Shown piece after piece: positions 24,335-34,597 of a DNA stretch of 64,000 bases. The translations under genes and the position numbers were made by a program. Positions within the stretch are counted from its first letter, which is position 1; every line of letters starts with the position of its first letter. Source of the DNA: Manganibacter manganicus. Its GTDB lineage: Bacteria > Pseudomonadota > Alphaproteobacteria > Rhizobiales > Rhizobiaceae. The notes beneath the pieces are model-generated. The model was not told the origin of the DNA, made no database searches, and saw nothing but the letters and a program-made list of their open reading frames with translations. Location of the stretch: assembly GCF_002075885.1 (NCBI RefSeq), contig NZ_MDET01000016.1:1-64000 (forward strand), written 5' to 3'.

Positions 24335-25399
24335 TCAGATGCGCGTCATGCTGCGCCGACGCCACTGGTCGAAGATGACGACGACGACGATGACGAAGCC
24401 TTGGGCGATGCGCTGCCAGAAGGGACTCACGTCTAGGAGGTTGAGGCCGTTGCCCAGCACGCCGATGATGGCCGCGCCGACGATGGAGCCGAGGACGCCG
24501 CCTTCGCCGCCGAACAGGTTCGTGCCGCCGATGACCACCGAGGCGATGGAGCGCAGTTCCTCGCCCTCTGCCATGAGCGCATTGGCCGAGTTGAGGCGTC
24601 CGACCAGGACGATGCCGGCGATCGCCGCAAGCAGGCCGGAAATCGCGTAGGTCATGATCTTGGTGCGCTCGATGGAGATGCCGGAGACGCGGGCGGCCTC
24701 CCTGTTGCCGCCGACGGCGTAGATGGAGCGGCCGAGCACCGTGTAGCGCAGCACGTACCAGGCGATCAGACCGCACAGCAGCGCCAGCAGCGCGCTGACC
24801 GGGAAGCCGAACAGGGTTCCTCCGCCGACCCAGATCAACGTGTCGGGAAGCTGCCGCTGCGCGTCGAAGGAGGGCACGGGCAGGCCGTTGGTGACGAGAA
24901 GAGCCGCGCCCCGGAAGATCGTCATCGTGCCCAGCGTCGCGATGAAGTCCGGGATCTTGAACGTCGCGATGACCCAGCCGTTGAAAGCGCCGGCTATGAG
25001 GCCGACAAGCAACCCGATCGCGACCGCGAGTTCGGGCGGAAGCAAGCCGAAATCGAGGCCGAACAGGACGAGCGGCTGCGTCAGAAGCACGGCGGTGATC
25101 GATGCCGAAAGGGCCGCGATAGCCGCCACCGAAAGGTCGATGCCGCCGGTGAGGATGACGAAGGTCTGGCCCACGGCGACGATCGCCACGAAGGCGCTCT
25201 GGCGGGCGATGTTCGACAGATTGTCGACCGTCAGGAAGTTCGACGTGGCGAAGGAGAGGTAAGCCATGAGCAGGATCAGGGCGAGCAGCGGGCCTGCCTG
25301 GAACAGCAGATGCCGCAGGTGGGCTCTCCCGGACTGCGCCACGGTGGTCGCTTCGTAGGAGGTCTTTGTCACGGTCGGTTCGCTGCTCGTTTCGCTCAT
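24335..25399 (-). CDS. ribose-type sugar ABC transporter permease (RbsC-like)
   Basis: This 354-residue protein is a BPD_transp_2 family permease with about 8-10 hydrophobic segments. It has the conserved TSNFLTVDNLSNIARQSAFVAIVAVGQTFVILTGGIDLSV pattern (in segments) and AVGGNREAARVSGI in the loop that couples to the ATPase. It is the last gene of an SBP-ATPase-permease operon. RbsC-type permeases import pentoses, deoxy sugars or polyols; the substrate cannot be read from the sequence. A GAGGA lies before the ATG. Confidence 0.92.
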   Translation of the reverse strand: MSETSSEPTVTKTSYEATTVAQSGRAHLRHLLFQAGPLLALILLMAYLSFATSNFLTVDNLSNIARQSAFVAIVAVGQTFVILTGGIDLSVAAIAALSASITAVLLTQPLVLFGLDFGLLPPELAVAIGLLVGLIAGAFNGWVIATFKIPDFIATLGTMTIFRGAALLVTNGLPVPSFDAQRQLPDTLIWVGGGTLFGFPVSALLALLCGLIAWYVLRYTVLGRSIYAVGGNREAARVSGISIERTKIMTYAISGLLAAIAGIVLVGRLNSANALMAEGEELRSIASVVIGGTNLFGGEGGVLGSIVGAAIIGVLGNGLNLLDVSPFWQRIAQGFVIVVVVIFDQWRRRSMTRI

Positions 25400-25411
25400 G
25401 GGATTGGGTCC

Positions 25412-26896
<1,485 letters not shown>

Positions 26897-26965
26897 GGCG
26901 TGTCTCGAAGGATTTGCCCGCCCCGGGCCAGACGCGGATTCGGAGCGAGCCGGTGGATCGGCGCA

Positions 26966-26993
26966 AAGGGCAGCGGCAAGGCCCGCTGCCCTT
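26966..26993 (-). terminator. intercistronic stem-loop between substrate-binding protein and ATPase genes
   Basis: Perfect 11-bp arms AAGGGCAGCGG and CCGCTGCCCTT enclose a six-base loop. It lies just after the substrate-binding protein stop. Such hairpins stabilise the upstream mRNA and reduce read-through, giving more binding protein than transporter. No T tract follows. Confidence 0.6.
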
Positions 26994-27008
26994 CCGGTTG
27001 CGGCGGGC

Positions 27009-28202
27009 TTACTTCTCGGCCTTCTTGCAATTCGCGTGGATGCCGTCCCAGTCGATCGCCTCGAGCTTCGGCTCGGGATAGAAGTTGCGCGCGTTGACCT
27101 TGTAGACCGTGCGCGGACGGATGTCGTAGGTCTTGGGCGTTTCGATGCCGCAGGCGAGCTGCACCGCGAACTTGGTGCCGAACCAGCCCCAGTCGGCGAA
27201 GCCGTGGGTGGTCTCCGCGATGATCTTTCCCTCGGCGATGCGGTCGACCGATTCCGGTGTCACGTCGTTGGTGAAGATCGCCACTTTCTTGTCGCCGGTC
27301 TTGGGGCCGTCGTCGGCCGTTTCCAGCCGGCCCTGCGCGTTGGCGGCGAGCATGGCGCCGAGGCCCATCTCGTTGGATGCCGCCCAGATGAAGTCGAGCT
27401 TGTCGGGATTGGACTGCAGGATATCCTCCGCGCAGCGCGTGCCCTTCTCGCGGTTCCAGTCGCCGGCGCAGGGGTTGCCGACGATCTCGATGCCCGGGAA
27501 CTCCTTCAACACCTCGCGGAAGCCCTTGAGGCGCTCGGTGGAATAGAAGCCGCCGGCGACGCCCTCGATGATGGCGCCGCGTGCCTTGATCTTGGCGCGG
27601 TCGGCCTCGCTTTCCTTCGACGTCAGATCCTTCCAGAAGCCGAGGTCGAGATAGGTGTCTGGCTTGACCTCGACCTTGTCGCCGTCGCCCAGCACGCCGG
27701 GCGCGCCGAAATAGTCGGCCACGGCATTGGCGCTGACGCGACCGCCGTCCGAATTGTCGAAGCCGATATAGGCGTTGACGTCGACGCCCTTGATCGGCTC
27801 CAGCAGGTTCACGATGATGACCGGGATGCCGGCCTCGCGCGCCCGCTTCAGCGCCGGCGTCACGGTCGCCACCTCGGCCGGCGAGACGGCGATCACGTCG
27901 ACGCCGCGCTGGATCATGTCCTCGATGTTGGCGACCTGCTCGGCGAAGGCCGTCGGGCTGGTCTGGGCGCGGGTGATGAGCTTGACGTTGAAGCCGTGCT
28001 TGTTGGCGTCGTCGGCTGATTTTTGGAAGAAGTCCGTCGCGGTCTTGAACACGCCGGTGATGTCCGGCGGCGCCCAGCCGATGGTGATGTCGATGGGCTT
28101 CTGGTCCTGAGCATTCGCCGGAAGCGCCGCCGCCGACAGCAGGCCGGCCGCCAGTGCGGCAGGCGCGGCACAGGCCATGAATCTGGAAAATCCGTTTCTC
28201 AT
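27009..28202 (-). CDS. periplasmic sugar-binding protein of a ribose-type ABC transporter
   Basis: This 397-residue protein starts with a signal peptide (about 1-31, ending LPANAQ). The mature part is a Peripla_BP_4-type two-lobe protein (IDITIGWAPPDITGVFKTATDFFQ, VDVIAVSPAEVATVTPALKRAREAGIPVIIVN, in segments). It is longer than E. coli RbsB, with an inserted region of about 60 residues around 160-220 (GDKVEVKPDTYLDLGFWKDL). It is the first gene of the operon. Its upstream region carries palindromes for two kinds of regulators. Confidence 0.9.
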   Translation of the reverse strand: MRNGFSRFMACAAPAALAAGLLSAAALPANAQDQKPIDITIGWAPPDITGVFKTATDFFQKSADDANKHGFNVKLITRAQTSPTAFAEQVANIEDMIQRGVDVIAVSPAEVATVTPALKRAREAGIPVIIVNLLEPIKGVDVNAYIGFDNSDGGRVSANAVADYFGAPGVLGDGDKVEVKPDTYLDLGFWKDLTSKESEADRAKIKARGAIIEGVAGGFYSTERLKGFREVLKEFPGIEIVGNPCAGDWNREKGTRCAEDILQSNPDKLDFIWAASNEMGLGAMLAANAQGRLETADDGPKTGDKKVAIFTNDVTPESVDRIAEGKIIAETTHGFADWGWFGTKFAVQLACGIETPKTYDIRPRTVYKVNARNFYPEPKLEAIDWDGIHANCKKAEK

Positions 28203-28317
28203 TCTTTCCTCCCTAAAGGCCGCCTAAGGCCGAACAACCTGCTGTAGCGGCTCCGCCGAGCCGCATCCCGGAACGCCTCCTCCAGACCCCGGTGAGGGGA
28301 TGTTAACAAGGCAGTTT

Positions 28318-28332
28318 TGTAATTCAACTACA
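28318..28332. promoter_or_regulatory. candidate RpiR-type operator (TGTAATTCAACTACA)
   Basis: This is the core of a longer palindrome with TTTTGTA/TACAAAA arms and one mismatched pair. The geometry TGTAR-N5-CTACA resembles known HexR (RpiR family) sites. The local RpiR regulator gene is at 31808-32695. Confidence 0.5.
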
Positions 28333-28354
28333 AAAATGTCGCGACGGCGATTAT

Positions 28355-28368
28355 CTTGTTCGGACAAG
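28355..28368. promoter_or_regulatory. candidate HutC-type GntR operator (CTTGTTCGGACAAG)
   Basis: This is a perfect palindrome with 5-bp arms and a 4-base centre. It resembles HutC-subfamily GntR operators, and a similar site (CCTGTACGGACAAG) lies before the transketolase gene at 57320-57333. Confidence 0.45.
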
Positions 28369-28505
28369 TTGCTCACGGTTCCGCGCTCGCCGGCTTGCCG
28401 AGCTGCCTGTCGAAAGAATGGGCTAATCAAGGCAAATTAGGCGGTCGTCGTTTGTATACCTGAATCGAAAGCAAAATCCGGTCGATAGACGACAGCTTTC
28501 AAGAT

Positions 28506-28520
28506 TGTAGTTTAACTACC
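28506..28520. promoter_or_regulatory. candidate RpiR-type operator (TGTAGTTTAACTACC)
   Basis: The inner GTAGTTTAACTAC (28507-28519) is a perfect 13-bp palindrome. It shares geometry with the sites at 28318, 31717 and 39682. Confidence 0.5.
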
Positions 28521-28565
28521 TCATTGGCAGTACCCGGACACCCTTCCGATGGCAGGGGGCGGCTT

Positions 28566-29324
28566 CTAGAAGCCGCCGACCACGAAACCGCCATCGACGG
28601 GAAGGTCGGTGCCCGTGACGAAGGCCGCCGCCGGCGACGACAGGAAGATCGCCGTTCCCACGAGGTCGTCGACCGTGCCCCAGCGCTTGAGCGCGGAGCG
28701 CTGTTCGATCTTGGCGGCGGGCTCGGGGTCGGTCCACAGGCCCCTGGTCATGTCGGTCTTGTGGTAGCCCGGCGAGATGGCGTTGACGCGGATGCCGTCC
28801 GGTCCGAAAGCGTGGGCGAGATGGCGGGTGAGGCCGAGCACGCCGGTCTTGCTCGCGCCGTAGGCCGGAACCAGCGGATCGGTGACGTAGCTCAGCATGG
28901 AGGCGATGTTGATGATGGATCCTTTCGACGCCTTGAGCAGCGGCAGCGCGGCCATGGCGAAGCGCATCTGGCTGTTGAGGTTGACGTCCATGACCTCCGT
29001 GTAGGTCTCGTCCTCGAACTCGGCGGTCGGACGGGCAATGCCTGCGCCGTTCACCAATATGTCGAGCTTGCCGAGCGTGGCGACGAAGCCCTTGATCGCC
29101 TTGGGATCGCGCACATCGACCCGTTCGAAGCGGATGCCTGCGTTGGCCGGGTCCCTGGAGGCGGCTTCCAGTTTTTTCGCCGAGCTTCCGAGCGCGGTCA
29201 CGTCGCCGCCGAGCCTGGCGAAGCCTTGGGCGATCGCCAGCCCGATACCGCTCGATCCGCCGGTGACAAGCACCGACTTGCCCTTGAAGAGGTCCTTGCT
29301 GAAGGTGTTGATGATGTCGTCCAT
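28566..29324 (-). CDS. short-chain dehydrogenase/reductase
   Basis: This 252-residue classical SDR has the cofactor motif TGGSSGIG, NGAG in place of NNAG, the catalytic Ser in SMLSYVTD, and YGASK (Tyr, Lys). The C-terminal DGGF matches family length. Start at ATG 29324 is chosen because GGGAGG then lies 6 bases upstream; the first ATG at 29330 touches the ribosome binding site. It is the third gene of a deoC-FGGY kinase-SDR unit. A sugar or polyol oxidation feeding the kinase is likely but not proven. Confidence 0.9.
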   Translation of the reverse strand: MDDIINTFSKDLFKGKSVLVTGGSSGIGLAIAQGFARLGGDVTALGSSAKKLEAASRDPANAGIRFERVDVRDPKAIKGFVATLGKLDILVNGAGIARPTAEFEDETYTEVMDVNLNSQMRFAMAALPLLKASKGSIINIASMLSYVTDPLVPAYGASKTGVLGLTRHLAHAFGPDGIRVNAISPGYHKTDMTRGLWTDPEPAAKIEQRSALKRWGTVDDLVGTAIFLSSPAAAFVTGTDLPVDGGFVVGGF

Positions 29325-29388
29325 TGTCATCCTCCCGGTCTGGATTGTCTCATGGCTGCCCGACGGTCGTAGCCGGCAGAAGCTGCAT

Positions 29389-30936
29389 TCAGGTCGATAT
29401 CGCGCGCAACGTTTCCAGCGCGGACGCCAGGTCCCTTTGGTGCGCCGCCGCTTGCCGATACGCAGCCAGCGCGGCGTCGTAGACGGCGCGGGTTGCGGGT
29501 TGCGGCTGCGCACGTCCTTCCGGCACGTGCAGCGCGCGAACCGGCTCGAAATCCTCCCACAGGCCGATGCCGACCAGTGCCAGCGCCGCCGCTCCGAGCG
29601 CCGCCGCTTCCTGGTCCACCCGTGTCTTGAGGATCGTGCAGCCGAAGACGTCGGCGAAGATCTGCCGCCATGCAGCGCTCTGCGCGCCGCCGCCGACGGC
29701 GATGATCTCGTCGCTGACCGTCGTCATGCGGCGCAGTTGGTCGAGCGCCACGCGTAAGCCCAGCGCTATGCCCTCCAGTCCCGCGCGCAGGATGTCGGCG
29801 CGCTCGTGCTGGAGGTCCAGCCCGACGAACGCGCCGCGCACGGCGGGGCCGCCTTCCAGCGCCGTGCCGCCGGCCAGCGTCGGCACGAACAGCAGCCCGC
29901 GCGCGCCGGGAGGCGAGGTCAATGCGAGTTCGATCATAGCCTCATAGGCGTTGCGGCCGCCGGCGGCGGCCTTTTCCCCGATGTCGGGCGTCAGGCGGTC
30001 GCGGATCCAGCCGATGCTGGTACCGGAGGAAAAGATCGACGTGGCGGAGATGAACTGTCCGGGCACGACATGAGCGAACGCATAGGAGTGGACATGGTCG
30101 TCGAGCAGGGGCCGTGCCGAGGAAACGGTCAGCCAGCTCGACGATCCCATGGAACTGAAGATATCGCCTTCGGCGAAGGTCGCGGCGCCCAGCGCCATGC
30201 AACTGTTGTCGACGCCGCCCGCAATGACCTTGACGTCCGCCGCAAGGCCGAACTGGTCGCGAAATTCCGGGCGGAGCGCGCCGATTGTTTCCGTCGAGGC
30301 CACGACCGGCGGGAGCAGGGCGGGATCGATGCCGGCAGCGGCAAGGATTTCGTCCGAGTAATGGCCGGCCGCGAGGTCGAAGCAACCGGAGCCGGACGCG
30401 TAGGAAATATCCGTCGCGATCCGTCCGGTCAGGCGCAGGTTGATATAATCCTTTGTGCCGATGATCGTGCGGGTGCGCGCAAAAACCTCCGGTGCCTCGT
30501 CGCGCAGCCACATGATCTTGAAGAGCGTATAAAGCGGCGCGGGAAAGCCGTTTCCGGTGATCCTGTACCAGCGGTCCTGGTCGAATCGCGTGAAGAAAGC
30601 GTTCGCCTGCGCGCCGGCGCGGCCGTCCGACCAGATCGGAACGGCGTCCTGCAAAGGAGAGCCGTTTTCATCCAGCGGGATGCAGCCGAGGCTGTGGCCG
30701 GAGAACGCGATGGCGGAGATCTGCGGGGCATCGACCTCGGGTCTTGCGAGCAGCGCGCCGAAGCAATCGAGAAAAGCCTGCCACCAGTCCTGCGGCCGCT
30801 GCTCATGGCGCGACGGGGCCGGAAAGAGCGTCTTGTAGGAGACGACGTGTTCGGCGAGGCAAACGCCCGCCGCGTCGAAGACGGCTCCCTTGATCCCGCC
30901 GGTGCCGAGATCGAATGCGGCGACAGAACGCGGCAT
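29389..30936 (-). CDS. FGGY-family carbohydrate kinase
   Basis: This 515-residue protein has the FGGY fold: the N-terminal phosphate loop FDLGTGGIKGAVFD, IAFSGHSLGC, PKDYIN-like TKDYINLRLTG, and the C-terminal FGGY signature region (AVGGGAQSAAWRQIFADVFG). Substrates of the family are pentuloses, hexuloses and polyols. It lies 9 bases after deoC, so its product is probably cleaved by, or feeds the same pathway as, the DeoC-type aldolase. The exact sugar is unknown. Confidence 0.9.
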   Translation of the reverse strand: MPRSVAAFDLGTGGIKGAVFDAAGVCLAEHVVSYKTLFPAPSRHEQRPQDWWQAFLDCFGALLARPEVDAPQISAIAFSGHSLGCIPLDENGSPLQDAVPIWSDGRAGAQANAFFTRFDQDRWYRITGNGFPAPLYTLFKIMWLRDEAPEVFARTRTIIGTKDYINLRLTGRIATDISYASGSGCFDLAAGHYSDEILAAAGIDPALLPPVVASTETIGALRPEFRDQFGLAADVKVIAGGVDNSCMALGAATFAEGDIFSSMGSSSWLTVSSARPLLDDHVHSYAFAHVVPGQFISATSIFSSGTSIGWIRDRLTPDIGEKAAAGGRNAYEAMIELALTSPPGARGLLFVPTLAGGTALEGGPAVRGAFVGLDLQHERADILRAGLEGIALGLRVALDQLRRMTTVSDEIIAVGGGAQSAAWRQIFADVFGCTILKTRVDQEAAALGAAALALVGIGLWEDFEPVRALHVPEGRAQPQPATRAVYDAALAAYRQAAAHQRDLASALETLRAIST

Positions 30937-30945
30937 CCGCAGGCC

Positions 30946-31680
30946 TCAGGCCGCGTCCGACAGGATCAGCCTGCCGCCCGGCAGCGCCGCGCATTCGCGG
31001 ACCAGATCGACGGCCGTCTTCGTGTTGATGCCGAAGCGGCTGACGCCGAGGGCGACCATTTCGCGGATCGTTTCCAGGCTGCGGATGCCGCCGGACGCCT
31101 TGATGGCGACGCGGCCGCGCACGGTCTCGGCGATGATGCGGATTTTTTCGACCGTCGTGGCGCTCGGCGTCCAGCCGGTGCCGGTCTTGACGAACGCCGC
31201 GCCGTTTTCGGCGACGATCTCGCTGGCGCGACGGATCTCATCGTCGCTCAGATGGTACAATTCGATGATTACCTTCAACGGCACGGGCGCGATGGCGTCG
31301 GCCACGGCACGGATTTCTTCCGCCACATAATCGGTATCGCCGGATTTCAGCCGGCCGATATTCATCATCATGTCGAGTTCCTGCGCCCCGTCGGCGACGA
31401 GGGTTATGGCCTCGGCGATCTTGGTCCGGGTGGCATGGCCGCCCGAGGGAAAGCCGACCGGGCCGCCGACCATGGTGAAGGAACCGGCGGGGATGAGGCT
31501 GCGCAGGAGCGGCACGAAATGCGGCAGCGCATGGGCCGCGATGAAGCGGTTTTCCGTCGCGATCCCGGCCAGCGCGCGCACGTCCTGTTCGGTATGGAAG
31601 GCCTGGACCGCGCTGATATCGATCAGGGCGGCGAGCCCCGCGGCGTCCATGCTTTCGGGTGCCGATGCGGCGGCTGACAT
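30946..31680 (-). CDS. deoC: deoxyribose-phosphate aldolase family protein (DeoC)
   Basis: This 244-residue TIM barrel has the DeoC pattern: VGFPSGGHATRTKIAEA, GAQELDMMMNIG, VKVIIEL-like LKVIIELYHL, the Schiff-base lysine in FVKTGTGWTPS and the second lysine in IKASGGIRSLE. The family cleaves 2-deoxyribose-5-phosphate to acetaldehyde and glyceraldehyde-3-phosphate. ATG 31680 has GGAGG upstream. Pairing with an FGGY kinase instead of a PfkB deoxyribokinase suggests a different phosphorylated keto-sugar substrate. An RpiR-type palindrome overlaps its promoter. Confidence 0.88.
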   Translation of the reverse strand: MSAAASAPESMDAAGLAALIDISAVQAFHTEQDVRALAGIATENRFIAAHALPHFVPLLRSLIPAGSFTMVGGPVGFPSGGHATRTKIAEAITLVADGAQELDMMMNIGRLKSGDTDYVAEEIRAVADAIAPVPLKVIIELYHLSDDEIRRASEIVAENGAAFVKTGTGWTPSATTVEKIRIIAETVRGRVAIKASGGIRSLETIREMVALGVSRFGINTKTAVDLVRECAALPGGRLILSDAA

Positions 31681-31710
31681 GGCCCTGTTCCTCCCGGACT
31701 GAATGTCTTT

Positions 31711-31737
31711 CATTTCTGTAGCATGACTACAGAAATG
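31711..31737. promoter_or_regulatory. 27-bp palindrome over the deoC promoter, candidate RpiR operator
   Basis: Perfect 11-bp arms CATTTCTGTAG and CTACAGAAATG flank CATGA. On the minus strand TTGACA (31741-31736) touches it, so a bound repressor would cover the space between -35 and -10. The core TGTAG-N5-CTACA (31717-31731) has the same geometry as sites before two other operons. Confidence 0.6.
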
Positions 31738-31777
31738 TCAACGGAATAAGGCGATATACCTTCAATACGGATGAAAT

Positions 31778-31788
31778 ATATCAGATAT
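31778..31788. promoter_or_regulatory. palindrome ATATCAGATAT upstream of deoC
   Basis: This 11-bp palindrome also occurs at 40618-40628 between the FadR-type GntR regulator and the Ldh gene. Sharing suggests that one regulator acts at both places; binding is inferred. Confidence 0.35.
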
Positions 31789-31807
31789 CAGTATTACAGG
31801 TACGCAA

Positions 31808-32695
31808 TTAGTCGTCGTCCGTTCGCAGATAGCTCAGATGCTTCTTCATTTCGCCGAAGCTTTCCACATGCTCCTCGCCACGCCGTAGCGCCACGGCGGT
31901 CGACAGGATGTCGATGACGGCGAGTGCGGCAATGCGCGAGATCGTCGGTGTGTAGATATTGGTGTTCTCCAGCGTCTCGACGAGGACGACATGGTCGCAA
32001 TGCTCGACCAGCGGTCCGTGCATGCCGACGAGGCCGAGCACCACGGCGCCGCGTTTGCGCGCCAGTTCTGCGGTGTCGAGCAGCGAGGTCGTCGCGGCGG
32101 TATTCGAGATCACCACCAGAACGTCACCGGGACTGAGCATCGACGCGACCATGATCTGCTGGTGCGAATCGATCTCCACGCCGCAGGGCACGTCGAAGAG
32201 CGGGAATTTCTGCTGCGCGTCGCGCGCTACGATGCCGGATGCGCCGAAGCCGAAGAACTCGATGCGCTTGGCGTTGGCGAGGATGTCGACCGCCTTGCGG
32301 ATCGCCTGGCCGTCCAGGCGGTTGCGGACCCAGTCAAGGCTGGTGATCGTGTAGTCGAATATCTTTTCCGCGACCGCTTCCGGGCCGTCGCTGGGCAGGA
32401 TGACCGAGTGGGTGGCGGGCGTGCCGAGCGCGAGCGACTGCGCCAGCCGCAGCTTGAAGTCCTGATAGCCGAGGCAGCCGATCGACGTGCAGAAGCGGAT
32501 CACCGTGGGCTGGCTGACGCCGGCCCATTCCGCGGTTTCGGCGACGGTCGCGTGAAGGATGCGGCGCGGGTCTTCCAGCACCACTTCCGCCACCTTGCGG
32601 TCGGATTTGCGCAGGAAGTCGAGGCGCGTGCGGACCGTCTCGATGATGTTCTCGTTGGTTCCGATCGTTTCGGAGACTCTTGGCTTGCGCGGCAT
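31808..32695 (-). CDS. RpiR/MurR-family transcriptional regulator (HTH plus SIS)
   Basis: This 295-residue protein has an N-terminal RpiR helix-turn-helix (about 25-95, RKSDRKVAEVVLEDP, TVAETAEWAGVSQPTVIRFCTSIGCLGYQDFKLRLAQ, in segments) and a C-terminal SIS domain (about 140-270, RIEFFGFGASGIVARDAQQKF, DVLVVISNTAATTSLLDTAELARKRGA). SIS domains bind sugar phosphates. The RpiR member HexR binds TGTAGT-like palindromes, so the TGTAR-N5-CTACA sites in this window are its likely targets. It is in the same direction as deoC and the upstream oxidoreductase operon. Confidence 0.9.
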   Translation of the reverse strand: MPRKPRVSETIGTNENIIETVRTRLDFLRKSDRKVAEVVLEDPRRILHATVAETAEWAGVSQPTVIRFCTSIGCLGYQDFKLRLAQSLALGTPATHSVILPSDGPEAVAEKIFDYTITSLDWVRNRLDGQAIRKAVDILANAKRIEFFGFGASGIVARDAQQKFPLFDVPCGVEIDSHQQIMVASMLSPGDVLVVISNTAATTSLLDTAELARKRGAVVLGLVGMHGPLVEHCDHVVLVETLENTNIYTPTISRIAALAVIDILSTAVALRRGEEHVESFGEMKKHLSYLRTDDD

Positions 32696-32798
32696 GGGAA
32701 TCCGTTGCGGCTGGAAGCTGGCGGCCGGTTTGCCTGCATCCGCGCCTCCCGCGCCGATGCTGCGCGGCTGAAAGAACGGATGCCCGCGAGCCGATCCG

Positions 32799-33671
32799 TC
32801 AGCTCTGGGAAACGCGATATTCTCTGCCGGTTTGTGCCCTAAGCAATGTTGTTTCGCAACCGCCCCGCATCGCGGTCTCGACCGCGGCGTCGATCACCCT
32901 GGGGTCGGCCGTGTTGAAGGCGAATAGGCCGTAGTGATGGAAAACGGCGGCGCCGGCGCCGAGCGCGCGGGCAAGATCGATGGCCTCCTCGATCGACAGA
33001 TTGCCGGGCACGCCGTTGGCGCCGAGGTCGGGGCGGCGTCCATTGACCGGCAGCAGCGCCACGTCCGGAGCCAGCGGCTTCACGTCGTCCACGAGGCCGT
33101 CGAACGGGACGGTGTCCCCTGAATGATAGATCCTCACGCCGCCTGTCTCCAGCACGTAGCCGAGGAAGCGGTGGTTGCCCTGGGTGTCGCGTTCAAGCGT
33201 TTCGTGAGCCGCCCGGACGGCGTGGATGCGCACGCCCGCGAGCGGTTCGACGCTTTCGCCGGCATCCATCGCAACGAGCCGTGCCGGCGGCACGTCGATG
33301 CGCTTCACGGCCTCTCCTGTTGACGCGCGCGGCACGACGAAGCGACAGGCCGGAAACGCCTTCGCGATCGGCGTGAGCGTCTGCGGGTCCATATGGTCGG
33401 TGTGCTGATGCGTCACCAGCACGCAGGCGATGGAGGGCAGGTCGCCGATGGCAATGGGCGGTGGCATCATGCGTTCGTGCGGGAAGCGCGTACCGCGATA
33501 TTTTTCGGCCAGGCTGTCGGACAGGTAGGGGTCGATCAGCAGCGTGCGGCCGCCGGCGCGTATCAGGAACCCGGCCTGGCCGAGCCAGTAGAGCGAGACG
33601 CCGTCCGCCGGCTGACCGGCGAGATGTTCGGCCAGCGGTTCCACGAAATCGAGAACGCGCATCTTCACCAT
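32799..33671 (-). CDS. UlaG-like metallo-beta-lactamase-fold hydrolase
   Basis: This 290-residue protein has the MBL motif THQHTDHMDP (about 95-104), upstream GQAGFLIRAGGRTLLIDPYLSD, then HSGDT and VFHHYGLF as later ligands. The pattern is like UlaG (L-ascorbate-6-phosphate lactonase), so a sugar-acid or cyclic-ester hydrolase is likely. The ATG at 33671 overlaps the preceding dehydrogenase stop; ATG 33662 is also possible. It is the last or next-to-last gene of the large minus-strand operon. Confidence 0.85.
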   Translation of the reverse strand: MVKMRVLDFVEPLAEHLAGQPADGVSLYWLGQAGFLIRAGGRTLLIDPYLSDSLAEKYRGTRFPHERMMPPPIAIGDLPSIACVLVTHQHTDHMDPQTLTPIAKAFPACRFVVPRASTGEAVKRIDVPPARLVAMDAGESVEPLAGVRIHAVRAAHETLERDTQGNHRFLGYVLETGGVRIYHSGDTVPFDGLVDDVKPLAPDVALLPVNGRRPDLGANGVPGNLSIEEAIDLARALGAGAAVFHHYGLFAFNTADPRVIDAAVETAMRGGCETTLLRAQTGREYRVSQS

Positions 33672-34594
33672 CAACTCGCCAGCGCATCGAGCAGGTTGCG
33701 GATCGCCACTTCCGTCGCGCGGCTCACGCTCTCGTCGGTGAAGCCGCCTATGTGGCTGGTGGCCACGACCTTCGGATGGAACGCGAGGCTTCCCTGTTCC
33801 GGCGGCTCGACCGCGAATACGTCCGTGCCATAGCCGTGCAGCCGGCCCTCGTCCAGCGCGGTCCGCAGCGCGTCCTCGTCCGCCAGCGCCGCGCGCGCCG
33901 TGTTCACGATGACCGCGCCCGGCCGCATGGCTTTCAGGCGGGTCTCGTCGATGAGGAAGGCGCCGCCGGGAAGCGGCGGGCAATGCAGCGAGATAATGTC
34001 CGCGCGCGAGAAAAGCTCGTCCAGCCCCGCCCATGAGAACGGCCCGGCGGTGGCGAAGTCGCGCGGGTAGGGGTCGTAGCCGAGGACTTGCGATCCCATG
34101 GCGGAGGCGATTTGCGCCACCTGACGCCCGACCGCGCCGCAGCCCACCACGCCGACGGTGCGGCCGCGCATTTCCTTGCCGCGCTGCCGCGGCCAGCCTC
34201 CGGCCTTGATGCCGCGGTCGGCAGCCGGGATGGAGCGCAGGACGGCAAGCATCAGCCCGATCGCCAGTTCCGCCACACCGGTCGCGTTCGCGCCTTCGGC
34301 GCGCAGCACGCGCACGCCCTTTCGCTCGAGGTCGGGCAAGGGCAGGTTGTCGACGCCGGTGCCGTTGCGCGAAACCGCCTTCAGGCTGTCGGCCACGTCG
34401 ATCACCCGCGGGCTGACGGGCTCGATGCCGGCCAGCCAGCCGGCGCAGCCGGGCAGCAGCTCGATCAGTTCCGCTTCGCCCGGCAGCTTGCCCGGCGTGG
34501 AAAAGACCAGTTCATGGCCCTCCTCGGTGAGAATGGAAAGCTCGCGCGGCGGCTCCTGGGTGAGCGAACGGGGCGTGATGAGAATGCGCGCCAT
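33671..34594 (-). CDS. D-isomer-specific 2-hydroxyacid dehydrogenase
   Basis: This 307-residue protein has the family's NAD-binding motif GVVGCGAVGRQVAQIA. Catalytic residues are Arg in NTARAALADE, Glu in VFAVEPPE and His in ATSHIGGFTDE. It should interconvert a D-2-hydroxyacid and a 2-keto acid, perhaps a C4-C6 sugar acid given its neighbours. It lies 3 bases after the shikimate-dehydrogenase-like gene. Confidence 0.9.
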   Translation of the reverse strand: MARILITPRSLTQEPPRELSILTEEGHELVFSTPGKLPGEAELIELLPGCAGWLAGIEPVSPRVIDVADSLKAVSRNGTGVDNLPLPDLERKGVRVLRAEGANATGVAELAIGLMLAVLRSIPAADRGIKAGGWPRQRGKEMRGRTVGVVGCGAVGRQVAQIASAMGSQVLGYDPYPRDFATAGPFSWAGLDELFSRADIISLHCPPLPGGAFLIDETRLKAMRPGAVIVNTARAALADEDALRTALDEGRLHGYGTDVFAVEPPEQGSLAFHPKVVATSHIGGFTDESVSRATEVAIRNLLDALAS

Positions 34595-34597
34595 GGT

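Larger units (their letters stand above)
28203..28565. promoter_or_regulatory. control region upstream of the ribose-type transporter
   Basis: No gene lies in these 363 bases. They hold two copies of a TGTAR-N5-CTAC(A/C) palindrome (28318-28332 and 28506-28520) and one perfect CTTGT-N4-ACAAG palindrome (28355-28368). The spacing suggests control by both an RpiR-type and a HutC-type GntR regulator. Confidence 0.55.
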
